Shown in pieces: positions 16,032-24,472 of a DNA stretch of 35,675 nt. The stretch spans positions 1-35,675 of the forward strand of contig CAMXIF010000031.1 of the NCBI GenBank assembly GCA_947243845.1, read 5' to 3'. The notes beneath the pieces were generated by a model that was not told where the DNA came from, searched no databases, and saw only the letters and a program-made list of their open reading frames with translations. The stretch's first letter is position 1. The number at the start of each line of letters is the position of its first letter. The translations under genes and the position numbers were made by a program. The DNA comes from an uncultured bacterium. GTDB lineage: Bacteria; Bacillota; Clostridia; Lachnospirales; Lachnospiraceae.

Positions 16032-16067
16032 GAATACTATTATAATACAATTGTATTCTATCGTCAA
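16032..16067 (-). promoter_or_regulatory. Promoter and palindromic operator of the RHH-SPFH-TIR operon
   Basis: On the minus strand TTGACG (16067-16062), a 17-base spacer and TATAAT (16044-16039) form an almost perfect sigma-A promoter. The spacer contains the perfect 12-bp palindrome ATACAATTGTAT (16045-16056), and wider arms GAATAC (16032-16037) and GTATTC (16053-16058) bracket the -10 box. The -35 box overlaps the TGA of the upstream nitroreductase gene. Binding of the RHH protein here would block polymerase. Confidence 0.78.
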
Positions 16068-16801
16068 CACTGTCCTTCCTCATACTCCTTCAGATACACC
16101 CGCATGGAGCGGTTCATCTCCCTGGAAAAATCTGATTCATACTTTCTCTTCCAAAAAGCCTCCATCCATGCGTCATAACTTTTAACACCCGTTTTCCCCT
16201 GAAACATCTCCCGAATTTCCTGGCTGTTCTTATCCTGATAGCTGTTCTCACAGACCAGGTCCGACAGACTGAATCTTTGCGGCTTCTCCCGCTCTTCCTG
16301 CTGTCTGGTCGGATAACCGAACACCAGCATACAGGCCGGATAAACATATTGCGGGAGCTTTAATAGTTCTTTCATCTCTTCTGCATGTTCCATCACATCA
16401 CCGATATAGCAGGAGCCGATACCCAGACTCTGCGCTGCCGTCACCGCATTCTGCGCCGCGATCAGTGCATCCTCCACTGCCAAAAGCAGATCTCCCGGCC
16501 CCGGAATACGCGGTTTGAGGCCCGCCTCCCGATAAAAGGAAAGCCATTTCCTGCAGTCTGCACAGAATACCAGCACCATCTGCGCCTTTCCGATAAAAGG
16601 CTGATTGTCACACAGCACAGCCAGTTTCTCCTTCTTATCCTGATCAGTGATGTCAAGGATCGTATACAGCAGCTGACATCCCGCAGAGGGCGCCTGCAAT
16701 GCGGCCTCCAGGATACTCTTCTTATCCTCCCCCGAAATATCCTGCCCGGTAAACACACGGACAGATTTTCTCTCGTGCAGCGCTCTGATAATTTCGTTCA
16801 C
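16064..16801 (-). CDS. Nitroreductase family FMN oxidoreductase
   Basis: The 245-residue protein matches the NfsA/FRP-like flavin reductases, which use FMN and NAD(P)H to reduce nitro compounds, quinones or flavins. It opens with ALHERKSVRVFTGQDIS, the conserved R-x-S-x-R-x-F FMN-phosphate motif. It has APSAGCQLLYTILDI in place of the usual A-P-S-x-x-N-x-Q-P segment, and AAQSLGIGSCYIGDV, typical of the family. The C-terminal extension of about 60 residues (from about 180) fits the NfsA subgroup. It begins at a GTG one base after the stop of the inositol-monophosphatase-like gene, with GGAGGTG about 10 bases upstream inside that gene, so the two are an operon. Its physiological substrate is unknown. 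Confidence 0.88.
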   Translation of the reverse strand: MNEIIRALHERKSVRVFTGQDISGEDKKSILEAALQAPSAGCQLLYTILDITDQDKKEKLAVLCDNQPFIGKAQMVLVFCADCRKWLSFYREAGLKPRIPGPGDLLLAVEDALIAAQNAVTAAQSLGIGSCYIGDVMEHAEEMKELLKLPQYVYPACMLVFGYPTRQQEEREKPQRFSLSDLVCENSYQDKNSQEIREMFQGKTGVKSYDAWMEAFWKRKYESDFSREMNRSMRVYLKEYEEGQC

Positions 16802-16802
16802 C

Positions 16803-17567
16803 TTACTTTAACACCTCCATCAGTTCTTCATGTACTTTCCCGTTTGTGGCAACCACACTCCCCCGTTTCAGAAGGCCTAACGGTCCGCCATCGAAGTTCG
16901 TCACCTTTCCTCCGGCTTCCATTACCAACAGCATTCCGGCTGCGAAATCCCACGGACTTAAAAGCGGCTCGAAGAATCCGCCCGTCCGCCCACAGGCCAC
17001 ATAAGCCAGATCCAACGCCGCCGTCCCCGTTCTGCGGATGTCCTGGCTTTGGTCAAATACCCGGCGGATACGCCTGAAATTATCATCCGCTACTTCTCTG
17101 TCGTAAGGAGAAGTACCGACCGCCACTATGGTTTCCTTAAGCGCAGACGCTTCGGACACATGAATCTGCTGCCCGTTAAGGTAACTTCCCTGCCCTTTCT
17201 GCGCATGATAAACGTCCTCCCGAAAAGGGTCGTAGACGATTCCCAATGTGACCTCGCCTTTCTCATACAACGCCAGCGATACCACGCTGTGCTGATAGTC
17301 GTGGATAAGATTCGTGGTGCCGTCTATAGGATCCAGAATCCAGTAGGTATCTGCCGTCATCTCATGCAGACCTTCCTCCTCTCCCAAGAACTGAATATCG
17401 GGTGTCAGCTTTCCCAGTTCCTCTGCCAGAAAGTTCTGAATATCCGTGTCCACCTGTGTCACATAATCCGCCGGGCCCTTTACCTGGATATGTCCCGCCC
17501 TCTCCCTGTTTGCCACAAATGTTTTCGTCCGCCTCACCAATGTGATAATTTCCTGCAGTTCCATCAT
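16803..17567 (-). CDS. Inositol monophosphatase family protein (SuhB/CysQ-like)
   Basis: 254 residues with the metal-dependent phosphatase signatures: GEEE (62-65), WILDPIDGTTNLIHDYQ (76-92, D79 and D82 being magnesium ligands) and SPWDFAAGMLLVMEAGG near residue 210 (third metal Asp). These enzymes hydrolyse inositol-1-phosphate, fructose-1,6-bisphosphate or 3'-phosphoadenosine 5'-phosphate. The present sequence looks most SuhB-like, but I would not fix the substrate. The protein is soluble. The promoter at 17655-17684 drives it with the nitroreductase downstream. The start at 17567 is followed by a second possible Met (MMELQ). Confidence 0.88.
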   Translation of the reverse strand: MMELQEIITLVRRTKTFVANRERAGHIQVKGPADYVTQVDTDIQNFLAEELGKLTPDIQFLGEEEGLHEMTADTYWILDPIDGTTNLIHDYQHSVVSLALYEKGEVTLGIVYDPFREDVYHAQKGQGSYLNGQQIHVSEASALKETIVAVGTSPYDREVADDNFRRIRRVFDQSQDIRRTGTAALDLAYVACGRTGGFFEPLLSPWDFAAGMLLVMEAGGKVTNFDGGPLGLLKRGSVVATNGKVHEELMEVLK

Positions 17568-17654
17568 GTTTTCTAAAACCTCCTGCTTTCATATATTCCG
17601 CCGGCCTGACTGCTGCCGCCTCATTCCATCTGCCAGACGTTATGAATCTCTTCC

Positions 17655-17684
17655 ATTATAGTCTATGCAATCTCCTTCATGCAA
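17655..17684 (-). promoter_or_regulatory. Promoter of the inositol-monophosphatase / nitroreductase operon
   Basis: On the minus strand TTGCAT (17684-17679), an 18-base spacer and a perfect TATAAT (17660-17655), about 85 bases before the start codon. Confidence 0.55.
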
Positions 17685-17745
17685 CCGCGGGAGGGGAACT
17701 CACAAAAAACCTCTGTCACAGCCCTTGCACATAGCTTCTCCCATA

Positions 17746-17774
17746 TTGACACAAGTTGGCAGGATTGATAGAAT
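17746..17774 (+). promoter_or_regulatory. Promoter of the hybrid histidine kinase
   Basis: TTGACA (17746-17751), a 17-base spacer and TAGAAT (17769-17774), about 40 bases before the ATG at 17817. Confidence 0.7.
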
Positions 17775-17816
17775 ATTAATATTAGGAACGAATCACATGT
17801 ATGGAGGAATGTTGAA

Positions 17817-20800
17817 ATGTATAGTTGCCGTCTTCCTATATATCTCGTTGGGCATCCCTGTCATTCTTTTGAAGTACTTAAAAAGATGCCAGCTCTCGAA
17901 AACTTTACCCATATTTTCTCAGAGAGCGATGATCCGGAAGCCTCGTTGACAGCTGCGGCAGATTTGATCGTAGCTGATTTGTCATGCATAGATATTCAAA
18001 GTGCATTGCCGATACTTCTGTCCAATCGCAGCAATAAGTCGCAGCTCATCCTGTTGGCGGATAAGAAGCAGATGCAGACACTCTGTGCAGATCCGGTACT
18101 TTTGATTTCCGATATCACAGATATCTGGATCAATCCTATGTCTGATGAGGAACTCCGCTTCCGTTTCCTAAGATGGCAGCAGACCTGCAAAATGAGCAAG
18201 GACTACTGGCAGACCAGCCATTATCTGGAGGCCACGATCAATAACATTCCGAACCTGATCTGGTATAAGGATAAGGATGGAGTCCACGAAAAAGTAAATG
18301 ACAGTTTCTGCAAAACAGTTAACAAGACCAAGCAGCAGGTAGAAGGACAAAGGCACGCTTACATATGGGATGTGGAAGAAGATGATCCCGCCTGTATCGA
18401 GTCGGAACATCAGGTCATGAGTAAAAAGCATACCTTCGTCTCCGAGGAGATCATCAAGACCGGCGATGGCATGAGAACATTGATGACCTACAAGTCTCCT
18501 CTTTATAACTTGGATAATAGTGTCATGGGTACGGTGGGCGTGGCCATCGATGTGACGCAGGAGCGCGCTTATGAACAGGAACTGGTGAAAAAGAACCAGA
18601 CTTTGGAGACCATCTTTACCACCATCGAATGCGGGGTGATGAGCCATACTCTGGACGGTTCCCGTGTCGTAAACATAAACGCCACCGCCCTTAAGATTCT
18701 GGGTTATGAAAGCCGGGAGGAATTGGAAGCAGACGACTTTAATCTGATTGCTGCATCCGTCATCGAAGAAGACAGGCCTTCTCTCCTGGAAAGTATCAAA
18801 ACGCTGAAAAAACCTGGAGATAACGTCAGTGTAGAGTACCGCGTAAGGCATAAAGACGGGGAAATTCTCCACGTTATGGGTAATGTCAAAATGTTCGAAG
18901 AAAACGGAGAACTTTTCTATCAGCGTTTTCTTCTGGATTGTACTGCCAGAAAACTCGAAGAAAAGAGAATGGAAAGACGCCAGATGGAGTTGGTACAAGC
19001 TCTTAGTATTGATTTCAGCCTGGTCTGCTTCGTGGATCCTGAGACAGGAATGGCTTCCAAAATCCGTGCTGACGGCCAGGGGTATAACCAGCTTTTCAAC
19101 AACGATATCTCCCTGTCGGAAAGCATGGAACAATACATCCAGAACTGGGTACATGAAGATGACCGCGATATCCTTCGGCAGGCCATCTCTCTGGAAAACC
19201 TGAAAAAAGAATTATCTGTAGGAAAGATATATACTGTCAACTACCGCAAATGCAAGGATGGCGAAACCATCTATTTCCAGATGAAAGCCGTCAGAGCCGG
19301 AGACCACGATACCGGATATGTACTGGGATTTCGTAGTATAGATTCGGAAATCCGCAAGGAGATGGAGCAAAATGACATGCTGGAAGCCGCTCTTTCCCAG
19401 GCCAACAGAGCCAGCAAGGCCAAGACCGTGTTCTTATCCAATATGTCGCATGATATCCGTACACCGATGAATGCGATTGTCGGCTTTACGAATCTGGCCA
19501 TCACTCATATCGAACAGACGGAGCAGGTTGCCGAATATCTGCAAAAGATCAAGACATCCGGCAATCATCTGCTGAGCCTGATCAATGATATTCTGGATAT
19601 GAGCCATATTGAAAGCGGCAAGATCCACCTGGATGAGAAACCCTGCAGTCTTCCGGATATCCTGCACGGCCTGCGCAATATCCTGCAGGCGGATATCCAT
19701 GCCAAACAGCTGGAACTGCAGATCGACACGGTGGATGTCCTGGACGAGGATATCTACTGTGATAAGTTAAGACTTAATCAGGTGCTTCTTAACCTGCTCA
19801 GTAATTCCGTAAAATATACGGGTGCCGGCGGCACTGTCAGTATGCGGATTACGGAGAAAGCCGGCGCCCCTAAAGGGTATGCCAATTATGAGTTTTGTAT
19901 CAAAGACAATGGCATCGGCATGAGCAAGGAATTTGTGGAACATATTTTTGAACCCTTCGAGCGGGAGCGCAACAGCACTATCAGCAAGATACAGGGTACC
20001 GGTCTTGGTATGACAATCACCAAGAATATCGTAGATATGATGAACGGCTTTATCAGCGTAAAGAGCGAACAGGGTGCAGGCACTGAGTTTACCCTCTCCT
20101 TCACCTTCCGTCTTTCTTCTAATGTGAAAGAGCCTATGACCATTCCTGAACTGAAACACTGTCGGGCTTTGGTAGTGGATGATGATTTTAATACCTGTGA
20201 CAGCGTTTCCTATATGCTGGGCCAGCTGGGTCTGAACGCTGAGTGGACTCTATCCGGCAAGGAGGCAGTGCTGCGCACCCACCAGTCTGTGATGCGCAAT
20301 ACGGATTATTCCGTCTATATTGTGGATTGGCTTCTGCCCGATATGAACGGCGTGGAAGTGGCAAGACGAATTCGCAAGGAGACTGGCGGAAAGGTGCCTG
20401 TAATCATCCTGACCGCCTATGACTGGTCAGATATTGAGACGGAGGCCAAAGAAGCCGGCGTTACGGCATTTTGCAGTAAACCGTTGTTCTTATCGGAATT
20501 AAGATCCTGTCTGCAATCTGTTATGCAGCCGGAAACCAAGAAAGAAGAACCGCCGGCCGAAGAGATTGCTGTTCACCATACAGGTCGCGTACTCCTCGCA
20601 GAAGATGTGGAAATGAATCAGGAGATTGCCGTGGCAATTCTGGAAAATGCGGGCTTTACCGTAGATACCGCCGATAACGGCCAGATTGCCCTGGATATGG
20701 TATCCTCCTCCAAACCCGGATTTTATCAGGCCGTCCTCATGGATGTACAGATGCCGGTAATGGATGGATATGAAGCCACCCAGCGGATTCGGCAGTTGCC

Positions 20801-20963
20801 GGATAAATCCCTGGCCGACATACCGATCATTGCCATGACCGCCAATGCGTTTACCGAGGACAAGGAAGAAGCCCTAAAAAGCGGCATGAACGGCCACATC
20901 TCCAAACCAATTGATGTGCATGTATTATTTGATACTTTGGATCGTATCATTCAAAAAAGGTAA
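17817..20963 (+). CDS. Hybrid sensor histidine kinase with two receiver domains
   Basis: 1048 residues without membrane helices, so it probably senses inside the cell. Residues 1-120 look like a degenerate receiver-like domain. PAS domains follow at about 130-250 (NNIPNLIWYKDKDG) and 260-385, and a weaker PAS-like region at about 395-520. The kinase core has H545 in SHDIRTPMNAIVGF, an N-box (LNQVLLNLLSNSVKYT), DNGIGM and GTGLGM ATP-lid motifs. Receiver 1 (782-900) has phospho-acceptor D837 (IVDWLLPDMNG). Receiver 2 (923-1045) has D976 (MDVQMPVMDG). No HPt or DNA-binding output domain is present, so phosphate must pass to a separate protein. GGAGGA lies 8 bases before the ATG. The gene stands alone between its promoter and a strong terminator. 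Confidence 0.92.
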   Translation: MYSCRLPIYLVGHPCHSFEVLKKMPALENFTHIFSESDDPEASLTAAADLIVADLSCIDIQSALPILLSNRSNKSQLILLADKKQMQTLCADPVLLISDITDIWINPMSDEELRFRFLRWQQTCKMSKDYWQTSHYLEATINNIPNLIWYKDKDGVHEKVNDSFCKTVNKTKQQVEGQRHAYIWDVEEDDPACIESEHQVMSKKHTFVSEEIIKTGDGMRTLMTYKSPLYNLDNSVMGTVGVAIDVTQERAYEQELVKKNQTLETIFTTIECGVMSHTLDGSRVVNINATALKILGYESREELEADDFNLIAASVIEEDRPSLLESIKTLKKPGDNVSVEYRVRHKDGEILHVMGNVKMFEENGELFYQRFLLDCTARKLEEKRMERRQMELVQALSIDFSLVCFVDPETGMASKIRADGQGYNQLFNNDISLSESMEQYIQNWVHEDDRDILRQAISLENLKKELSVGKIYTVNYRKCKDGETIYFQMKAVRAGDHDTGYVLGFRSIDSEIRKEMEQNDMLEAALSQANRASKAKTVFLSNMSHDIRTPMNAIVGFTNLAITHIEQTEQVAEYLQKIKTSGNHLLSLINDILDMSHIESGKIHLDEKPCSLPDILHGLRNILQADIHAKQLELQIDTVDVLDEDIYCDKLRLNQVLLNLLSNSVKYTGAGGTVSMRITEKAGAPKGYANYEFCIKDNGIGMSKEFVEHIFEPFERERNSTISKIQGTGLGMTITKNIVDMMNGFISVKSEQGAGTEFTLSFTFRLSSNVKEPMTIPELKHCRALVVDDDFNTCDSVSYMLGQLGLNAEWTLSGKEAVLRTHQSVMRNTDYSVYIVDWLLPDMNGVEVARRIRKETGGKVPVIILTAYDWSDIETEAKEAGVTAFCSKPLFLSELRSCLQSVMQPETKKEEPPAEEIAVHHTGRVLLAEDVEMNQEIAVAILENAGFTVDTADNGQIALDMVSSSKPGFYQAVLMDVQMPVMDGYEATQRIRQLPDKSLADIPIIAMTANAFTEDKEEALKSGMNGHISKPIDVHVLFDTLDRIIQKR

Positions 20964-21000
20964 ATTGCTTCGCGGATTCGAATACGCAGAGATATTTTGT

Positions 21001-21031
21001 ATCCCCGGCATATATTGTATATGCCGGGGAT
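21001..21031. terminator. Bidirectional terminator between the kinase and aminotransferase genes
   Basis: A perfect 14-bp stem (ATCCCCGGCATATA / TATATGCCGGGGAT) with a TTG loop, followed by TTCATTT on the plus side and ACAAAATAT on the minus side. It sits between two convergent genes. Confidence 0.85.
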
Positions 21032-21054
21032 TTCATTTAATCCGCTGTAAAGTT

Positions 21055-22239
21055 CTATTCACGGGATAGCATCTCCTTAAGCCGCTCCATCGCCTCTGAC
21101 AGCGTCTTTCTCGGACATGCAGCATTGATTCTCTGGAAGCCTTTTCCATCCTCACCGAACATGGCGCCGCCGTCCAGCCAGAGTTTCGCCTCATGGACGA
21201 TCTTATGTTCCAATGTTTCTACATCAAGTCCAGTCTCTCTGAAATCCAGCCACACCAGATAGGTTCCCTCATGTTCCACCATGCGGACACCTGGCAGATT
21301 ATCCTTTGTGTATTGACCTATATAGTCAATATTGTCCTTCACATACCTGTGCATGGCCTGATACCACTCTTCTCCCTTACTGTAAGCCGCCTCGCAGGCG
21401 ATAATACCCATTGCCCCAAGCTGGCTCGTGCCGGCTCCGTCCATCTGTCTGCAAAACCTCCTGCGCAGTTCATCATCCGGGATAAAGATATTGGACAGCA
21501 CAAGTCCTGCCAGATTAAAGGTCTTGCTGGGCGCCGTACAGATGACGCTGATCGGTTCATATTCCTTTTTCAGACCGGCAAACACCTGGTGCTTCCCCTG
21601 AAATACAAAGTCCGCATGAATCTCATCACTGACTACGATCACTTCATGCCTGACGCAAAGATCCCCCAAACGGCACAACTCTTCCCTGGTCCACACACGT
21701 CCCACCGGATTGTGAGGACTGCACAGGATAACCAGCTTGATCTTCTCCTCCACAAGTTTTTGCTCAAAGTCTTCAAAATCCATATGATACCGATTGTCAT
21801 CTCCCAGATACAGGGGATTGTTTATCACCCGCCTGTCATTGTCCTTTATGACTTGTGTAAAAGGATAATACACCGGCTGCTGAATCAAAACCCCGTCCCC
21901 CGGTTCCGTGTAAGCCCTGACGGCCATTGCCAGTGCAAAGACCACACCGGGCGTTTTCACCAGCCAGTCCTCCTGTATCTCCCAGCTGTGCCGGCGCATC
22001 ATCCAGCCCTTCACAGCATTAAAATATCCTTCCTCGGATTCCGTGTAACCAAAGATTCCATGCTGCAATCTCTGTGCCAGTGCATCCACCACATAGGAAG
22101 AAGTCTCAAAATCCATATCTGCCACCCACAAGGGCAGCACATCCTCCGGCATTCCCCATTTCTTTGCAAAATCATACTTGAGGCACCCTGTTCCTCGTCT
22201 CTCCACGATTTTATCAAAATCCAGATTTCGTTCCGCCAT
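21055..22239 (-). CDS. MalY/PatB-type aminotransferase (putative cystathionine beta-lyase)
   Basis: The 394-residue pyridoxal phosphate enzyme belongs to fold type I, class I/II, MalY/PatB branch. Landmarks are LPLWVADMDFETSSYVVDAL near the start, CSPHNPVGRVWTREEL, DEIHADFVF and the cofactor lysine K239 in APSKTFNLAGL. Members split cystathionine or cysteine conjugates to homocysteine, pyruvate and ammonia (C-S lyase), and some affect maltose regulation. C-S lyase activity is the likely role here. Length is normal. It is transcribed alone from the promoter at 22378-22407, after an untranslated leader of about 130 bases with a strong stem-loop, which may regulate it. Confidence 0.9.
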   Translation of the reverse strand: MAERNLDFDKIVERRGTGCLKYDFAKKWGMPEDVLPLWVADMDFETSSYVVDALAQRLQHGIFGYTESEEGYFNAVKGWMMRRHSWEIQEDWLVKTPGVVFALAMAVRAYTEPGDGVLIQQPVYYPFTQVIKDNDRRVINNPLYLGDDNRYHMDFEDFEQKLVEEKIKLVILCSPHNPVGRVWTREELCRLGDLCVRHEVIVVSDEIHADFVFQGKHQVFAGLKKEYEPISVICTAPSKTFNLAGLVLSNIFIPDDELRRRFCRQMDGAGTSQLGAMGIIACEAAYSKGEEWYQAMHRYVKDNIDYIGQYTKDNLPGVRMVEHEGTYLVWLDFRETGLDVETLEHKIVHEAKLWLDGGAMFGEDGKGFQRINAACPRKTLSEAMERLKEMLSRE

Positions 22240-22370
22240 CTCTCGTTCCTTTCCGGCGCCAGCCTGACGCCCTCTCCCTGGTATTTTCTGACAGCACCCT
22301 CACCACATCCGGTGCATCCCTGACATTCGCCGTCTGCACCGGTTGATGCCTGTCAGGTTGAAATCCTGCT
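22240..22370 (-). promoter_or_regulatory. Structured 5' leader of the aminotransferase gene, class unknown
   Basis: The expected transcript leader contains a perfect 8-bp stem, CCGGTGCA (22342-22335 on the minus strand) with TGCACCGG (22316-22309), and an 18-base loop. A second G/C-rich segment (GGCGTCAGG...GGCGCC) lies just before the ribosome binding site. It does not show the SAM-I, T-box, TPP or cobalamin consensus that I know. There is no terminator-like U-run, so translational control or simple mRNA stability are the open options. Confidence 0.4.
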
Positions 22371-22377
22371 ATAACAG

Positions 22378-22407
22378 ATTATATTATATAACCTATGCAA
22401 AGTTCAA
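22378..22407 (-). promoter_or_regulatory. Promoter of the aminotransferase gene
   Basis: On the minus strand TTGAAC (22407-22402), an 18-base spacer and TATAAT (22383-22378). A second overlapping TATAAT at 22388-22383 has too short a spacer. Confidence 0.6.
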
Positions 22408-22572
22408 CAGTTCTTCAAATCCTCTTCCCAGGCGACAGCTCGCCAGCTATGAAGCAACTGTTCGCGCAACTGTTTGAACCGACAATAATTTTCAAAGCCG
22501 ATGAAAAGTATGTTAGAATAGAATCTGAAAGGATAAAAGTTTGCTAATACAAATCTGAAAGGAGATGCAATC

Positions 22573-22920
22573 ATGAAAAGTATAGACCAGACAAATTTCC
22601 TGGGCGGAGAAGGCACCGTCCACTTTGACCACATTCTGGAAGCAGAAGAAATGCATGGCATGAACCGGGTTTATGCCAAGATAACCCTGCAAAAGGGATG
22701 TTCTGTCGGATACCATGTACATAATGGAGATAGCGAAGACTATTATGTGCTCAAAGGAACAGCCACCATCGATGACAATCATGAACGGACTGTGACGCTC
22801 CATGAAGGGGAACACCTTTTTACTGCCTCCGGCAAAGGCCACAACCTTGCCAATCTCCATGAGGAGGAGCTGCAGATCATGGCGCTGATCATCTATGACC
22901 ACGAGAAACCTATCTCATGA
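22573..22920 (+). CDS. Small single-domain cupin protein
   Basis: 115 residues forming one cupin_2 barrel. The two cupin motifs are visible: GYHVHNGDSEDYYVLKG (motif 1, with the metal-ligand histidines and glutamate pattern H-x-H-x(4)-E/D) and a second with ASGKGHNLAN (motif 2 histidine). Such proteins bind a metal and act as isomerases, dioxygenases or ligand-binding proteins; the sequence alone does not decide. AAGGAG lies 8 bases before the ATG. The 12-base string AATCTGAAAGGA occurs twice just upstream (22522-22533 and 22552-22563), the second copy giving the ribosome binding site. A TAGAAT at 22514-22519 may be the -10 box. It ends at a strong terminator. Confidence 0.87.
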   Translation: MKSIDQTNFLGGEGTVHFDHILEAEEMHGMNRVYAKITLQKGCSVGYHVHNGDSEDYYVLKGTATIDDNHERTVTLHEGEHLFTASGKGHNLANLHEEELQIMALIIYDHEKPIS

Positions 22921-22926
22921 TACAAA

Positions 22927-22957
22927 GCGCTCCTGAAAGCCAATCTTTCAGGAGCGC
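22927..22957. terminator. Bidirectional terminator between cupin and trpB2 genes
   Basis: A perfect 13-bp stem (GCGCTCCTGAAAG / CTTTCAGGAGCGC) with a CCAAT loop between two convergent genes. On the minus strand it is followed by TTTGT. Confidence 0.85.
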
Positions 22958-22969
22958 CTCAATCCGTCT

Positions 22970-24358
22970 TTAAATCTCATTTCCCGGGAACTGCGGGATA
23001 CCTGCAAGCCCCTTAGAAAGATCTTCTTCTGTCGGAATATAGTCTATCATTTCCCCGTTATTATAACGTTCATAAGCTACCATATCAAAATAACCAGTTC
23101 CTGTGAGACCGAAGAGGATCGTCTTCTCTTCCCCTGTCTCCCTGCACTTGATAGCTTCATCCATAGCTACGCGGATTGCATGGGAACTCTCAGGCGCGGG
23201 CAGGATACCCTCCACCCTCGCAAACTCTTTCGCTGCCGCGAATACGGAAGTCTGCTCCACACTGGTGGCTTCCATATACCCATCATGATACAGCTGGGAG
23301 AGTACAGAACTCATGCCATGGTAACGCAGGCCGCCCGCATGATTCGGTGCCGGCATGAAACCGCTGCCCAGCGTATACATTTTCGCCAGAGGACATACCT
23401 TACCGGTATCACAGAAATCATATACAAATTTACCTCTCGTAAGGCTTGGACAGGATGCCGGTTCCACCGCCACGATACGATAGTCAGCCTCTCCCCGCAG
23501 CTTTTCTCCCATAAAAGGTGAAATCAGACCGCCCAGATTAGAACCGCCGCCCGCACAGCCAATAATAATGTCGGGTTTCACACCATATTTATCCATAGCC
23601 GCCTTGGCTTCCAGACCGATCACTGACTGGTGTAAGAGTACCTGATTGAGTACAGAACCCAGTACATAGCGGTATCCTTCCTGGGAAACTGCGGCCTCCA
23701 CCGCTTCTGAAATAGCACAGCCAAGACTGCCTGTCGTTCCCGGGAACTCTTCCAGAATCTTGCGGCCCACTTCTGTGGTATTAGAAGGCGAAGGTGTCAC
23801 ATGCGCCCCATAGGTACGCATCACTTCACGGCGGAAAGGTTTCTGCTCATAAGAGCATTTCACCATATACACCTGACAGTCCAGATTAAGATACGCACAC
23901 GCCATGGAAAGCGCTGTCCCCCACTGACCTGCTCCGGTCTCTGTGGTCACACCTTTTAAGCCCTGCTTCTTCGCATAATAAGCCTGCGCAATCGCAGAAT
24001 TAAGCTTATGGCTGCCGCTGGTGTTATTGCCCTCAAATTTATAGTAAATCTTCGCCGGCGTCTGCAGCTTCTCTTCCAGACAATACGCCCGTACCAGCGG
24101 CGAAGGTCTGTACATTTTATAGAAACTCCTGATCTCCTCCGGTATCTCGATATAAGCTGTATTTTCATCCAATTCCTGTCTGCTTAATTCCTCACAGAAG
24201 ATTCCCTTTAATTCATCAAAAGTGATCGGCTGTAACGTACCCGGATTTAACAGGGGCGCCGGCTTATTTGTCATATCCGCCCTTACATTATACCAGCTTG
24301 TGGGCATCTCATTTTCTTCCAGATAAATCTTGTAGGGGATTTTGGTTGTTTCACTCAT
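22970..24358 (-). CDS. trpB: Tryptophan synthase beta chain, TrpB2 type
   Basis: The 462-residue enzyme condenses indole with serine to make tryptophan using pyridoxal phosphate. The extended N-terminus (KIYLEENEMPTSWYNVRADM) and the length of about 460 mark it as TrpB2, the stand-alone form, rather than TrpB1 (about 400) that pairs with TrpA. K118 in TSGSHKLNSA binds the cofactor, the phosphate loop reads GCAGGGSNLGG, and ETGAGQWG holds the catalytic glutamate. I start at ATG 24358 because GGAGG lies 5 bases upstream; an ATG 12 bases earlier has no such site. No other trp gene is nearby. A Trp-specific T-box in the leader ties expression to uncharged tRNA-Trp and supports a real tryptophan role. 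Confidence 0.93.
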   Translation of the reverse strand: MSETTKIPYKIYLEENEMPTSWYNVRADMTNKPAPLLNPGTLQPITFDELKGIFCEELSRQELDENTAYIEIPEEIRSFYKMYRPSPLVRAYCLEEKLQTPAKIYYKFEGNNTSGSHKLNSAIAQAYYAKKQGLKGVTTETGAGQWGTALSMACAYLNLDCQVYMVKCSYEQKPFRREVMRTYGAHVTPSPSNTTEVGRKILEEFPGTTGSLGCAISEAVEAAVSQEGYRYVLGSVLNQVLLHQSVIGLEAKAAMDKYGVKPDIIIGCAGGGSNLGGLISPFMGEKLRGEADYRIVAVEPASCPSLTRGKFVYDFCDTGKVCPLAKMYTLGSGFMPAPNHAGGLRYHGMSSVLSQLYHDGYMEATSVEQTSVFAAAKEFARVEGILPAPESSHAIRVAMDEAIKCRETGEEKTILFGLTGTGYFDMVAYERYNNGEMIDYIPTEEDLSKGLAGIPQFPGNEI

Positions 24359-24472
24359 AATGGCCTCCATTTCTGCGCCCTTGGCGCTCTCCGCGCTGTT
24401 GCAGTGCGCGGGTTATACTGTTGCTATGTTATCATAGTTCGGATTGGAATATGCATTCTTAAATAATGGCAT

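Noticed and set aside
15823..16083. Longer 86-residue form of the RHH protein starting at 16083
   Set aside because: It would start upstream of the operon promoter and inside the nitroreductase gene. The TTG at 16011 has a proper ribosome binding site, and the RHH homology starts after it.
18168..19154. 328-codon open frame antisense to the hybrid kinase
   Set aside because: It lies opposite clear PAS domains and shows no recognisable protein features or start signals.
21193..22323. 376-codon open frame antisense to the aminotransferase gene
   Set aside because: It is His/Leu-rich with no family resemblance and no ribosome binding site, and it is fully explained as the shadow of a conserved enzyme on the other strand.
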